From: an uncultured Pseudomonadota bacterium
GTDB taxonomy: Bacteria > Bdellovibrionota_B > Oligoflexia > Oligoflexales > CAIYRB01
DNA: 32,688 nt
Assembly: GCA_903915625.1 (NCBI GenBank)
Contig: CAIWTN010000158.1
Span: 1 to 32,688, forward strand
Direction: 5' to 3'
This document shows positions 1 through 7,853 of this stretch, in pieces. The notes under the pieces are model-generated. The model did not search any database, had not been told where the DNA came from, and worked only from the letters and a program-made list of their open reading frames with translations. The position numbers and the translations under genes are program-made. Positions within the stretch are counted from its first letter, which is position 1; each line of letters begins with the position of its first letter.

Positions 1-16
1 AAAAAGAGGCTTTTTT
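1..16 (+). terminator. Possible 3' half of a terminator cut by the window edge
   Basis: The first bases carry GAGGC followed by six T (positions 6-16), which looks like the 3' arm and U-tract of an intrinsic terminator whose 5' arm would lie just outside the window. Within the window only a weak A/T stem (1-6 with 10-15) can form. If real, it ends an upstream + strand gene and makes the lol/bam/lpx cluster the start of a new transcript. Confidence 0.3.
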
Positions 17-97
17 CACCTGCGCGGATCGCCGTCCTGAAGCTTGTGTAAATACTGGGCCCTGCCAAAAATCCGTAAAAAACCTAAGATGGCGCTC

Positions 98-125
98 TTG
101 GTCTGAAAAATTGGGCTGTTATACC
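98..125 (+). promoter_or_regulatory. Weak sigma70-like promoter candidate for the lolC/E-lpxK cluster
   Basis: TTGGTC (98-103) and TATACC (120-125) are separated by 16 bases. The predicted start would leave a leader of about 65 bases before the ATG at 196. Each hexamer has only about four matches to consensus, so this is a candidate only. Nothing else stands out in bases 17-195. Confidence 0.28.
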
Positions 126-195
126 GAACGCATTAGGCTATGGTAGGAAACTATTTGAGTGCAATTAGCCTGTAACCGTAGTGGGTGGGTGAAGA

Positions 196-1536
196 ATGGC
201 CTTGGGCCGCGCCAAACCTAAGTTTTATATTGCGTGGATCGCATGGCGCAATTTAGTGCCTCGGGGACGGCGTGGCGGACTTTCCGTTATGACGCTCGTA
301 TCCATTTTAGGCATTGCCATTGGGGTTGCTGCACTCATCATCGTTTTGTCGGTGATGGGCGGATTCGAACAGGATCTACGCGGTAAGATGCTACGCGGGC
401 AACCAAATCTCGAGGTCATGAACAAGAACGCGGTCGCCGGCTTTGGTTTAAAGCAGCATCCAGTTGAGGATTTCGAACGTCTATTTCCTGAGGCGACTGC
501 AGTAGAGCCTTACACCGAGGCCGATGTAGTGCTGAAGCAGCGTTCGCACTTAACGTCCGCCACACTCTTCGGGGTGGATCCTAACCGAAAAGGGCATTTG
601 TGGGGGTTTGGTGGGGCGATCGTCGAAGGCGAGATGAGCGGGATAGGCGCCATCCAGCCGGCCGGTGGTGGCGATTTTCCAGGGAATAAACGTCATCCAG
701 GCATCGTGTTGGGTCAACAACTGGCCGAGCAATTAGGCGCAGACTTGGGTGACGAAGTCGTGGTGCTTTCGCCCCAGACTAATGTTGGTACGGCGCTAGC
801 GGGCGGCACAGTGTCGCGCACCTATGTAGTGTGCGGCAAATTTAGGACTGGGCTATTCAATTATGATGCGCGCTGGGCAGTCGTGAGTCTGAACGAGGGC
901 CGCAAGTTCATGGCGGACTATGATGAGTCGCTAGATCAAGACGAATACGTTTCTGGTGTTGCTGTGAATGTTGCCGATCCATTGGCGATTCAGAAGACTG
1001 TCGATCGCGTGTTTGGTCGCGCTGGCGCTCCAGGAACTATGCCACAGTCATTTGGTGACCTTGTTCCATTAACTTGGGAGAAGGCAAATCTTTCGTTGCT
1101 CTTTGCCTTAAAATTAGAAAAATTTGCGATGGGCTCGATTTTGATGCTGATCGTGATTGTAGCGGCCTTCTCCATTAGTGGCACTATGATGATGACGGTG
1201 TTTCATAAGCGTGGGCAGGTAAGCTTGTTGCGATCTTTAGGTATGAGCAGGGGAGACATTGCTAAATTATACCTAACGCACGGATTTACCATCGGTACCG
1301 TAGGCATCCTGATGGGGCTCCTGATTGGGTTGAGTATTTGCGCTCTGATTAAGAGTTTTGCCGTGATTCCATTGCCGGCCGGCGTTTACCATCTCAGGTC
1401 GCTACCCTGCAAATGGCTGTGGATGGACTATACGATTATTTGTTTGTGTGCTTGGGGCTTCAGTTTGGTGGCCTCGACTTATCCAGCGTTGACAGCGGCG
1501 AGGCAAGACCCTGGCCAGGGCTTACGCTATCTCTGA
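196..1536 (+). CDS. lolC: LolC/LolE-family lipoprotein-releasing ABC transporter permease
   Basis: This inner-membrane permease subunit takes mature lipoproteins out of the inner membrane and hands them to the periplasmic carrier LolA. The 446-residue protein has the family layout. A first membrane helix spans about residues 29-55 (LSVMTLVSILGIAIGVAALI). A large periplasmic domain follows (about 56-310). Three more helices lie near 313-335, 360-388 and 405-435, the FtsX-type permease core. The next gene encodes the matching LolD ATPase. Only one permease gene is present, so the complex may be a homodimer rather than the LolC/LolE heterodimer of E. coli; that is an inference. The start is ATG with only a G-rich weak ribosome site upstream. 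The call to the LolC/E family is firm; the choice between C and E is arbitrary. Confidence 0.9.
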   Translation: MALGRAKPKFYIAWIAWRNLVPRGRRGGLSVMTLVSILGIAIGVAALIIVLSVMGGFEQDLRGKMLRGQPNLEVMNKNAVAGFGLKQHPVEDFERLFPEATAVEPYTEADVVLKQRSHLTSATLFGVDPNRKGHLWGFGGAIVEGEMSGIGAIQPAGGGDFPGNKRHPGIVLGQQLAEQLGADLGDEVVVLSPQTNVGTALAGGTVSRTYVVCGKFRTGLFNYDARWAVVSLNEGRKFMADYDESLDQDEYVSGVAVNVADPLAIQKTVDRVFGRAGAPGTMPQSFGDLVPLTWEKANLSLLFALKLEKFAMGSILMLIVIVAAFSISGTMMMTVFHKRGQVSLLRSLGMSRGDIAKLYLTHGFTIGTVGILMGLLIGLSICALIKSFAVIPLPAGVYHLRSLPCKWLWMDYTIICLCAWGFSLVASTYPALTAARQDPGQGLRYL

Positions 1537-1554
1537 TACAGACTGAGGTGTTAT

Positions 1555-2289
1555 TTGGCCGAGCATGAGCAGGAAAATCAGCCGCTAAAGGTGCCGACCG
1601 GTGGGTACAGTATCGACCTGCGAGACGTTCGTAAGGTTTATCGCATCGGTCACGAAGACGTGGAAGCGTTGCGTGGTGTGAACCTGCAAATTCCACACGG
1701 TAGCATCGTGGCCGTTACCGGTAAGTCCGGGGCCGGCAAGAGTACGTTGCTGCATATCATTGGCACCTTAGACAGACCGTCATCTGGGACTGTGGTTCTT
1801 AACGGCACCGACGTGTCGCAGATGAGTGACCAAGCGGCTTCGCATTTCCGCAATGGATCGGTGGGATTTGTTTTTCAAATGAATAACCTGTTGGGTGAAT
1901 TCTCAGCTTTAGAGAACGTCATGCTGCCTGGTCTTATCGCTGGTGCACCGCGTGCGCCAGTAGCTGAGAGGGCGAGCAAATTATTACAGGCCGTTGGTCT
2001 TGGATCACGCTTACAGCATCGTCCTGGTGAGCTATCTGGGGGGGAGCAGCAGCGCGTGGCGATTGCCCGAGCGCTGGTGATGGCGCCGCCAATTTTATTG
2101 GCCGATGAACCTACCGGTAATTTAGATCAACGGACCAGTCATGAAGTCAGAGAATTGTTGATCAGCGTCTGTGAGGCTAATAAGGTCACAATGATACTAG
2201 TCACCCATGACCTTGATTTGGCGCGGCGCTTGCCCTCGCAAGTCGTGATGGAAGACGGTCGCGTTGTTGAGGGAGGCGGGTTCGCTTGA
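1555..2289 (+). CDS. lolD: LolD lipoprotein-releasing ABC transporter ATP-binding protein
   Basis: This cytoplasmic ATPase powers lipoprotein release by the LolC/E permease just upstream. It has 244 residues. Visible motifs are Walker A GKSGAGKST, a Q-loop region GFVFQMNNLL followed by the LolD-typical SALENVMLPG, the signature LSGGEQQRVAIARAL, Walker B ILLADEPTGNLD and the switch His in LVTHD. The start is TTG at 1555, 18 bases after the permease stop, with GAGGTG at 1544-1549 as ribosome site. No in-frame ATG lies nearby that would keep the N-terminal strand. Its stop overlaps the start of bamA, which implies translational coupling. Confidence 0.93.
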   Translation: MAEHEQENQPLKVPTGGYSIDLRDVRKVYRIGHEDVEALRGVNLQIPHGSIVAVTGKSGAGKSTLLHIIGTLDRPSSGTVVLNGTDVSQMSDQAASHFRNGSVGFVFQMNNLLGEFSALENVMLPGLIAGAPRAPVAERASKLLQAVGLGSRLQHRPGELSGGEQQRVAIARALVMAPPILLADEPTGNLDQRTSHEVRELLISVCEANKVTMILVTHDLDLARRLPSQVVMEDGRVVEGGGFA

Positions 2290-4676
2290 AGATTCCAGCC
2301 TTTAACAGGTTTTTCTATCTGCTCGTGGGCGCTCTCGTTCATTGCAGCTTTTTAGCCACTAGCGTCACGGCGCAAGTGTTGGCGCCTCAAGCGCAGCCCA
2401 CTTCAATAGGGGGCGGCGAGCTAGTTGAGGAAGTGGTGGTGCGCGGCAACGCCAAGGTTGAGAGTGATGCCATCTTAGGCCTACTTAAGACCCACAAGGG
2501 CGGCGCTATCCAAAGAGACGCTATTCAATCTGACATCAGAACGCTATTTGACTTGGGCTACTTCTCTAGTGTGCGCGTGTATAAACGCGCTGGCACTGCT
2601 GGCCGAGTGGTGCTGATCGTTGAGGTGAAAGAAAAGCCGGCGATCACCAGTGTTTCATACGAAGGCAACCACGAAGTCACGGATGATAATATCAAGGATA
2701 AGCTTGAGACCAAGCTTTACACGATTGTAAATGAAGCGGCAATCACCGCTGATGTCCGGATGATTGAGAAGCAATATGCCGAAAAGGGCTACTACCTTGC
2801 CAAGGTGACTTACACCCTTGACCCCAAGGGTGCCAACGATGTCGGGCTAACGTTTCACGTCGATGAAGGTGGGAAGCTCCTGGTTGGGTCCGTCGAGATC
2901 CTTGGCGCGCGCTATTTTTCTCCCGCCGAGATCATTAACGGCACACCTGGGTTGGCTTCCAAGCCGTACACGCGGTCCACTGCACTTGGCTCAGCATCGC
3001 TCTATCAAGAAGATTTTGTTAAACGAGATCTAGAGTACATTGCCTACATTTACCGTGACCAAGGGTTTGCGGAGGTCAAGACTTCCAAGCCGTTTCAATT
3101 CTTGGATGTCGATCGTGATTTTGTCCGGCTAACATTCCAGGTTGAAGAGGGCCTGCAATATAACGTTGGCTCACTCGAAGTCAGCGGTGATCTGCTCTTC
3201 ACCAAGGAAGAGCTCCTTGAGGCGATGAAGCTGAAATCTAATGGTCTATTCCGCTACTCGAAGTTCACCAAAGACATCGAGATGCTGACCGACAAATATG
3301 GCGACCTGGGCTTTGCCTATGCCGATGTGAATCCCAAGACGACCTTTGATCGCGACAAGCGCTTAGTTCACATCAACTATGAAATCACCAAAGGCGAAAA
3401 AATCTATTTTGGTAAGATGACGATCAGCGGCAATACCAAGACTAGGGACAATGTAATTCGTCGCGAGTTTCAGGTTGCCGATAGCGAGCTTTACAGTGGC
3501 ACCAAGCTCAATACTTCTAAGGCTAACGTGGGTCGCCTTGGTTTTTTTGAAGAAGTGCAGGTGGTTAAGGAGCGGGATGAGCAGCAGCAGAACATGCTCA
3601 ACCTAAACATTAAGGTGAAGGAAAAACCTACCGGTCAGCTGCAAGCTGCCGTTGGTTTTACACCTAATGCATCGACCGGCCAGGAAGGTTCGCAATTATT
3701 CGGCCAAGGTCGTTATGATGAAAAGAATCAATCGGGTAGGGGGTGGGCGACCAACCTGACCGCAAAATGGAACGGCGAACGCAACTACTCGTTCGACTTA
3801 GGGTTCTCTGACCCCTATGTCAATGACAGTGCGTGGAATGCCGGCACCAACCTGTTCATGAGTAACAATCAGGTGCGCTATCTGGACGAAAGTTTAGTCA
3901 ACGAGCGGCGTGTTGGGGGCTCAGTTTTTGTCGGTCGTCAGCTGTTTGAGCTGGTTCGGGCGCGGGCAACTTACAAGTTGCAAAGGATTACGAGGGACCA
4001 GGAAAATAGTTACATTCTTCCTGCTTTCCTACAGCAGGGTCTGGTATCGAGTGCGATCTTTAGTTTGTTGCGTATCGATGTGGATAATTATCTCGATCCA
4101 ACCTCCGGTTCTGATGTGAACTTAAGCCAGAATTTTACTGGTGGCCCCCTACTTGGTGGCGATTGGAAATATCTAGAATCGAGTGCTGACGCGACGGCAT
4201 TTTTGCCGATCGACTTCTCTGAAACCTACCGTACTTACTTTAAGTTGCACGGGACTGTTTCCTATATTTATCCGCTCTTCGGCGCGCCAGTCCCCTTTCC
4301 AGACCGCTACCGGTTAGGTGGATTTAATGACATGCGGGGGTGGAACTATTACGACCTCGGTCCAAGGTTCTCACTGCTACAAGCTCCCGGCGGCAGTCGC
4401 ACTTTGATCAACAAGGGTGGCGATAAGAAGGTGGTTTTCCAACTAGAATACTTTATGCCTCTGATCCCTGAAGCTGGTATCAAGTCATTGGTATTTACGG
4501 ATATCGGTCGTGTTTATGATGACGAGGAACCGCTCACTCTGACGAGCATGAATCGTGACGTTGGTTTTGGCTTCCGTTGGATTACACCTATCGCACCGTT
4601 CCGGTTTGAATGGGCTTATCCGATTAAGGACGGTAAGCTTGGTGATATGCAGATCATCTTCTATATTGGCTATTGA
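2286..4676 (+). CDS. bamA: BamA, outer-membrane protein assembly factor (Omp85 family)
   Basis: BamA folds and inserts beta-barrel proteins in the outer membrane. The 796-residue protein begins with a signal peptide (residues 1 to about 30, cleavage near SVTAQ). Five POTRA domains follow, at about 47-117, 118-194, 195-287, 288-370 and 371-448. Each shows the recurring G-N/S-strand and the GYF/GFA..V pattern. The 16-strand barrel fills the rest and ends in an aromatic Tyr (FYIGY). The loop-6 motif is MRGW in NDMRGWNYYDLGPR, where VRGF is usual; the Arg is kept. The start is TTG at 2286, inside the lolD stop (TTGA overlap), with GGGAGG at 2271-2276 as ribosome site. Skp follows directly, the order seen in many proteobacteria. 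Confidence 0.96.
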   Translation: MKIPAFNRFFYLLVGALVHCSFLATSVTAQVLAPQAQPTSIGGGELVEEVVVRGNAKVESDAILGLLKTHKGGAIQRDAIQSDIRTLFDLGYFSSVRVYKRAGTAGRVVLIVEVKEKPAITSVSYEGNHEVTDDNIKDKLETKLYTIVNEAAITADVRMIEKQYAEKGYYLAKVTYTLDPKGANDVGLTFHVDEGGKLLVGSVEILGARYFSPAEIINGTPGLASKPYTRSTALGSASLYQEDFVKRDLEYIAYIYRDQGFAEVKTSKPFQFLDVDRDFVRLTFQVEEGLQYNVGSLEVSGDLLFTKEELLEAMKLKSNGLFRYSKFTKDIEMLTDKYGDLGFAYADVNPKTTFDRDKRLVHINYEITKGEKIYFGKMTISGNTKTRDNVIRREFQVADSELYSGTKLNTSKANVGRLGFFEEVQVVKERDEQQQNMLNLNIKVKEKPTGQLQAAVGFTPNASTGQEGSQLFGQGRYDEKNQSGRGWATNLTAKWNGERNYSFDLGFSDPYVNDSAWNAGTNLFMSNNQVRYLDESLVNERRVGGSVFVGRQLFELVRARATYKLQRITRDQENSYILPAFLQQGLVSSAIFSLLRIDVDNYLDPTSGSDVNLSQNFTGGPLLGGDWKYLESSADATAFLPIDFSETYRTYFKLHGTVSYIYPLFGAPVPFPDRYRLGGFNDMRGWNYYDLGPRFSLLQAPGGSRTLINKGGDKKVVFQLEYFMPLIPEAGIKSLVFTDIGRVYDDEEPLTLTSMNRDVGFGFRWITPIAPFRFEWAYPIKDGKLGDMQIIFYIGY

Positions 4677-4695
4677 ATTAACAAGGAGGTTCTCT

Positions 4696-5271
4696 ATGGG
4701 CAAGTGGTCGACACTGAAGCACACGGCGGTCTTGGGAGCTATTTTACTGGCAGCGTCACCGGCCAAGGCACAAGCAAGCCAGGGCAAGTTTGGCGTGGTG
4801 GATATGCAGCAAGTCATTCTGAGCGTTGAAGAGGGCAAAACTGCTCGCTCCCAGCTCGAAGCAGAAATTAAGGCCAAAGAGTCTGAGCTCGGTAAGCAGA
4901 AGGAAGAGCTCGACAAGATGAACAATGAATGGAAGAACCAGGCCGCCTTGCTTAGCGAGGATGCACGCATGAAAAAGCAGCAGGAGTTTCAAGAGAAATT
5001 CATGACACTGCGGAATGCGGAAATGGAGTTCCAAGCCAATATCAAGCGCAAGGAACAAAAGGCAACTCAGCAAATTGCTATGAAAGTGGCCCAAGTCGTA
5101 GATCAAATTGCCAAGCAAAAGAAGCTAGTCGCGGTCTTCGAAACCAACAGCGCTGGTTTGCTTTATCTAGAGTCACCAGTCGACCTAACGCAAGAAGTCA
5201 TCAGCGAGTATGCCAAGCGTCCGAAAGATAAGGCTGCGTCAGATAGTTCAAGCGGTGACAAAAAGAAGTAA
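4696..5271 (+). CDS. skp: Skp/OmpH-family periplasmic chaperone
   Basis: Skp-type chaperones form trimers that hold unfolded outer-membrane proteins in the periplasm and deliver them to BamA. This 191-residue protein has a signal peptide (MGKWSTLKHTAVLGAILLAA, cleavage near AKA-QA), then a strand GKFGVVDMQQV typical of the OmpH family. A long charged coiled-coil stretch rich in Lys, Glu and Gln follows (about residues 50-145), then a closing beta segment near KKLVAVFETNSAGLLYL. The tail is Lys/Asp/Ser-rich. I chose the ATG at 4696 because AAGGAGG (4683-4689) lies six bases upstream and the signal peptide starts there. A longer in-frame reading from 4555 would overlap bamA and bury the signal peptide. 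Confidence 0.92.
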   Translation: MGKWSTLKHTAVLGAILLAASPAKAQASQGKFGVVDMQQVILSVEEGKTARSQLEAEIKAKESELGKQKEELDKMNNEWKNQAALLSEDARMKKQQEFQEKFMTLRNAEMEFQANIKRKEQKATQQIAMKVAQVVDQIAKQKKLVAVFETNSAGLLYLESPVDLTQEVISEYAKRPKDKAASDSSSGDKKK

Positions 5272-5308
5272 ATCCGACTAAAATTTGAAATATCGATAGA
5301 GGCTATTT

Positions 5309-5755
5309 ATGAATGGCGAAGTGCCAACTATGCCGATGGATATTCGGGCGATAGAAAAGTGTATTCCGCATCGTTATCCGTTCTTGCTGGTTGACCGCGT
5401 CTTGGAGCTAGTTCCAGACGACTACATCATTGCAGTCAAGAATGTCTCGATTTCAGACCCGTTTTTGGCTGGGCATTTTCCCGGCCACCCGGTTATGCCG
5501 GGAGTGTTGTTGATCGAAGGCTTGGCCCAGGCCGCAGGGATTTTAGGTCATTTGTATGTCAATGGTGGCCTGAGTCAGTGTTTGCTGACTGAGATCTCCG
5601 AGGCAAGGTTTCGCCGACCGGTGGTTCCTGGTGACGTTGTCACTTACGATGTCCGAGTGAAAAAACGCCGAGCTCCCTTTTTCTGGTTTGAAGCCAAATG
5701 TATGGTCGGCTCCGACACTGTGGTTGATGTTAAGCTTTCGGCATATATCAAGTAG
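5309..5755 (+). CDS. fabZ: FabZ, 3-hydroxyacyl-[acyl-carrier-protein] dehydratase
   Basis: FabZ dehydrates 3-hydroxyacyl-ACP in fatty acid synthesis. It competes with LpxA for 3-hydroxyacyl-ACP, so its place beside lpxA fits control of the balance between phospholipid and lipid A. The 148-residue hot-dog fold protein shows PHRYPFLLVDRV near the N-terminus, the catalytic His in AGHFPGHPVMPG, and the catalytic Glu in LLIEGLAQAAG. ATG 5309 has AGAGG six bases upstream (5298-5302). A second ATG at 5333 would also give a normal-length protein. The gap after skp is only 37 bases, where many genomes carry lpxD. Confidence 0.96.
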   Translation: MNGEVPTMPMDIRAIEKCIPHRYPFLLVDRVLELVPDDYIIAVKNVSISDPFLAGHFPGHPVMPGVLLIEGLAQAAGILGHLYVNGGLSQCLLTEISEARFRRPVVPGDVVTYDVRVKKRRAPFFWFEAKCMVGSDTVVDVKLSAYIK

Positions 5756-5768
5756 ATGAAATTACAGC

Positions 5769-5786
5769 GGGGGCTAGTCCCCCCCC
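5769..5786 (+). other. G5/C8 hairpin in the fabZ-lpxA gap
   Basis: Five G (5769-5773), a five-base spacer and a run of eight C (5779-5786) form a short GC-only hairpin 16 bases before the lpxA start. No T-run follows, so it is not a standard terminator. It could slow ribosomes, protect an mRNA end, or vary in length by slippage in the C tract. Confidence 0.45.
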
Positions 5787-5802
5787 TTGTCAGACAGGTG
5801 CT

Positions 5803-6633
5803 ATGTTGGAAACAGATAATAGCTTGTTCGATGTTCCCTCATCCAACCTGCAAGCTCCTGTAGAGGTGCATCCGACGGCCATTGTTGCGCCAGGTGCGCA
5901 ACTCGGCCGCGGTGTCAAAATTGGTCCCTATAGTATCATCGGACCGAAAGTGACGATTGGTGACAATGTTCACATTGGTCCGCACGTAACTGTGGAAAAT
6001 CGGACCACTATCGGCGCACGTACGATTGTGTATCAGTTCGCGACCCTTGGCGTTGTGCCTCAAGATCTGAAGTTTCACGGCGAAGACGCGGAATTGATCA
6101 TCGGCGAAGAAAACTCCATTCGTCAGTACGTGAATATTTCGATTGGTTCCGACAGTGGCGGGGGAGTCACTCGCATTGGTCGGCGTAACCTCCTCATGGT
6201 CTATTGCCACATTGCTCATGACTGTCAGGTCGGTGACAATATTGTCATCGTCAATGGCGTTGCTTTGGCTGGGCATGTGATTATCCAAGATCGCGCCTTT
6301 ATCGGCGGCTTGTCCGCGGTGCACCAGTTTTGTCGTATTGGCACCCGGGCCATGATCGGTGGTGGCAGTATGGTCGTACAAGACGTTCCTCCGTACTGCA
6401 TGGTGCAAGGGGATAGGGCTGCTCCCGTGGGACTTAATGTGGTCGGTTTGCGGCGTGCAGGATTCTCAACAGAGATACTCCGCGATCTCAAAACTATGTA
6501 TCGACTCTTGTATAGTGAAGGCTTGACCCTAGACGATTCGATTGCACGGATTGAGACACAAACAGAAGATAGCTTAGAGCGTCGGACCTTCGTAGAATTT
6601 CTGCGCAAAAGTGCACGGGGAGTTTGTCGCTGA
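5803..6633 (+). CDS. lpxA: LpxA, UDP-N-acetylglucosamine acyltransferase
   Basis: LpxA carries out the first step of lipid A synthesis, moving a 3-hydroxyacyl chain from ACP to UDP-GlcNAc in the cytoplasm. The 276-residue protein is a left-handed beta-helix built of hexapeptide repeats (for example GRGVKIGPYSIIG), about 14 residues longer than E. coli LpxA at the N-terminus. Aligned by eye, the catalytic His125 is His139 in CHIAHDC, His144 is His158 in LAGH, and His160 is His174 in VHQF. The residue matching the E. coli acyl-length ruler Gly173 is Gly187, in AMIGGG. The C-terminal helical part has the usual PPY...QGDRA...GLNVVGLRRAGFS pattern. The end overlaps lpxB by ten bases. Confidence 0.96.
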   Translation: MLETDNSLFDVPSSNLQAPVEVHPTAIVAPGAQLGRGVKIGPYSIIGPKVTIGDNVHIGPHVTVENRTTIGARTIVYQFATLGVVPQDLKFHGEDAELIIGEENSIRQYVNISIGSDSGGGVTRIGRRNLLMVYCHIAHDCQVGDNIVIVNGVALAGHVIIQDRAFIGGLSAVHQFCRIGTRAMIGGGSMVVQDVPPYCMVQGDRAAPVGLNVVGLRRAGFSTEILRDLKTMYRLLYSEGLTLDDSIARIETQTEDSLERRTFVEFLRKSARGVCR

Positions 6634-7853
6634 GTAAGAGGTCAAATAGCTATTTTATCGCTGCAGGCGAGCACTCAGGCGACTTAATTGGTGCTGACCT
6701 AGTCATGGCACTGCGCGAAAAGCTGCCGAAGTACACCGCTTTTGGTGTTGCCGGCTCTGCTATGATCGAGACCCAAGTGGAGGCGGTGGCAACCACCGAA
6801 GACTTGAGCGTCATGGGAGTGACTGAGGTCCTGGCCCGTGTGCCTGCCCTCCGCATGCTGGAGTCACGGCTTTTATCATGGGTTGATAAAATGCAGCCCA
6901 GTTTTGCCGTGCTGATCGACAATCCAGGCTTCAATTTGCGCTTAGCTGAACAGCTAAAGCTGCGCGGTGTCACTGTATTTCAGTATGTCGCCCCCAAGGT
7001 CTGGGCTTGGGGAGAGGGGCGTGTTGCTCGGCTCAAGCGCGATATTGATATGATTCTCGGGATCTTACCCTTCGAGGAAGAGTTCTTTAAGAGCCGCGGA
7101 GTGAACTATGTATACGTAGGCTCCCCGCTCAAGGATCGCATTAATAAAATTATTATTAGGCGGGAAACACTCGGTCTATCACCGACCCGTCCGATCATCG
7201 CCTGTCTACCCGGTAGTCGTCCGTCTGAAATCGCGCTGAATCTGCCGACTTTAGTGGGCGTGCGCGATATGGTCTCAAAAGAGTTGCCTGATGCGTTGTT
7301 TGTGGTGCCAATTGCGCCAAATATTTCGATCGATTTGGTAGACCAAACGTTGCGCTCACGATTTGGTATGGGTCTGACACCGTATCAGCCAGGAAAGTTA
7401 GGCGACCTTCAAGTCGAGTCTTGGACTTGTGGTGGCCTTCGTTTCGTCCGCGGTATGAGTCTAGAGATGATGGCCATTGCAGATGCCGCGGTGGTGGCGT
7501 CGGGTACGGCAACACTTGAGTGCGCTTTACTCGGCACACCGATGGTAGTGGTGTATACGATGAGCTCCCTGTCCTATGAAATTGCAAAGAGAGTGGTGAA
7601 GCTACCCTATGTCAGCTTAGTCAACCTCATCTTCGGCCGTAAAGTAGTGCAGGAATATATTCAGGAATTTTCTTTGGCAGACGTTGGTGCTGAAGTTCTG
7701 AGCCTGCTGCGTGACCAAGAACGCAGGCAAGATCTCGACTTTCTCTTCGGTGATTTGCGGGACAAATTACCCGGATTTGCTGCATCCACTGCAGCAGACA
7801 TCATCGCTCGCGCAGTGACTAGCCCCGGCGGCGCTTCTTCCAGGTCTATATGA
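6624..7853 (+). CDS. lpxB: LpxB, lipid-A-disaccharide synthase
   Basis: LpxB joins UDP-diacylglucosamine and lipid X into the beta-1,6 disaccharide at the inner face of the inner membrane. The 409-residue GT19 enzyme shows GEHSGDLIGADL, IDNPGFNLRLAE, PKVWAWGEGRV, ILPFEEEFF, CLPGSRPSEI and the sugar-nucleotide segment VASGTATLECALLGTPMVV followed by VNLIFGRKVVQEYIQ. It is about 25 residues longer than E. coli LpxB. The start is uncertain. TTG at 6624 lies inside the lpxA end but sits only one base after GGGGAG (6617-6622). An in-frame CTG at 6630 has better spacing but is a rare start codon. The stop overlaps the next ATG. Confidence 0.94.
   Translation: MSLSKRSNSYFIAAGEHSGDLIGADLVMALREKLPKYTAFGVAGSAMIETQVEAVATTEDLSVMGVTEVLARVPALRMLESRLLSWVDKMQPSFAVLIDNPGFNLRLAEQLKLRGVTVFQYVAPKVWAWGEGRVARLKRDIDMILGILPFEEEFFKSRGVNYVYVGSPLKDRINKIIIRRETLGLSPTRPIIACLPGSRPSEIALNLPTLVGVRDMVSKELPDALFVVPIAPNISIDLVDQTLRSRFGMGLTPYQPGKLGDLQVESWTCGGLRFVRGMSLEMMAIADAAVVASGTATLECALLGTPMVVVYTMSSLSYEIAKRVVKLPYVSLVNLIFGRKVVQEYIQEFSLADVGAEVLSLLRDQERRQDLDFLFGDLRDKLPGFAASTAADIIARAVTSPGGASSRSI

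Noticed and set aside
4555-4695. Longer in-frame start for the skp gene
   Set aside because: It would overlap the end of bamA by 122 bases and bury the signal peptide, whereas ATG 4696 has a near-perfect ribosome site.
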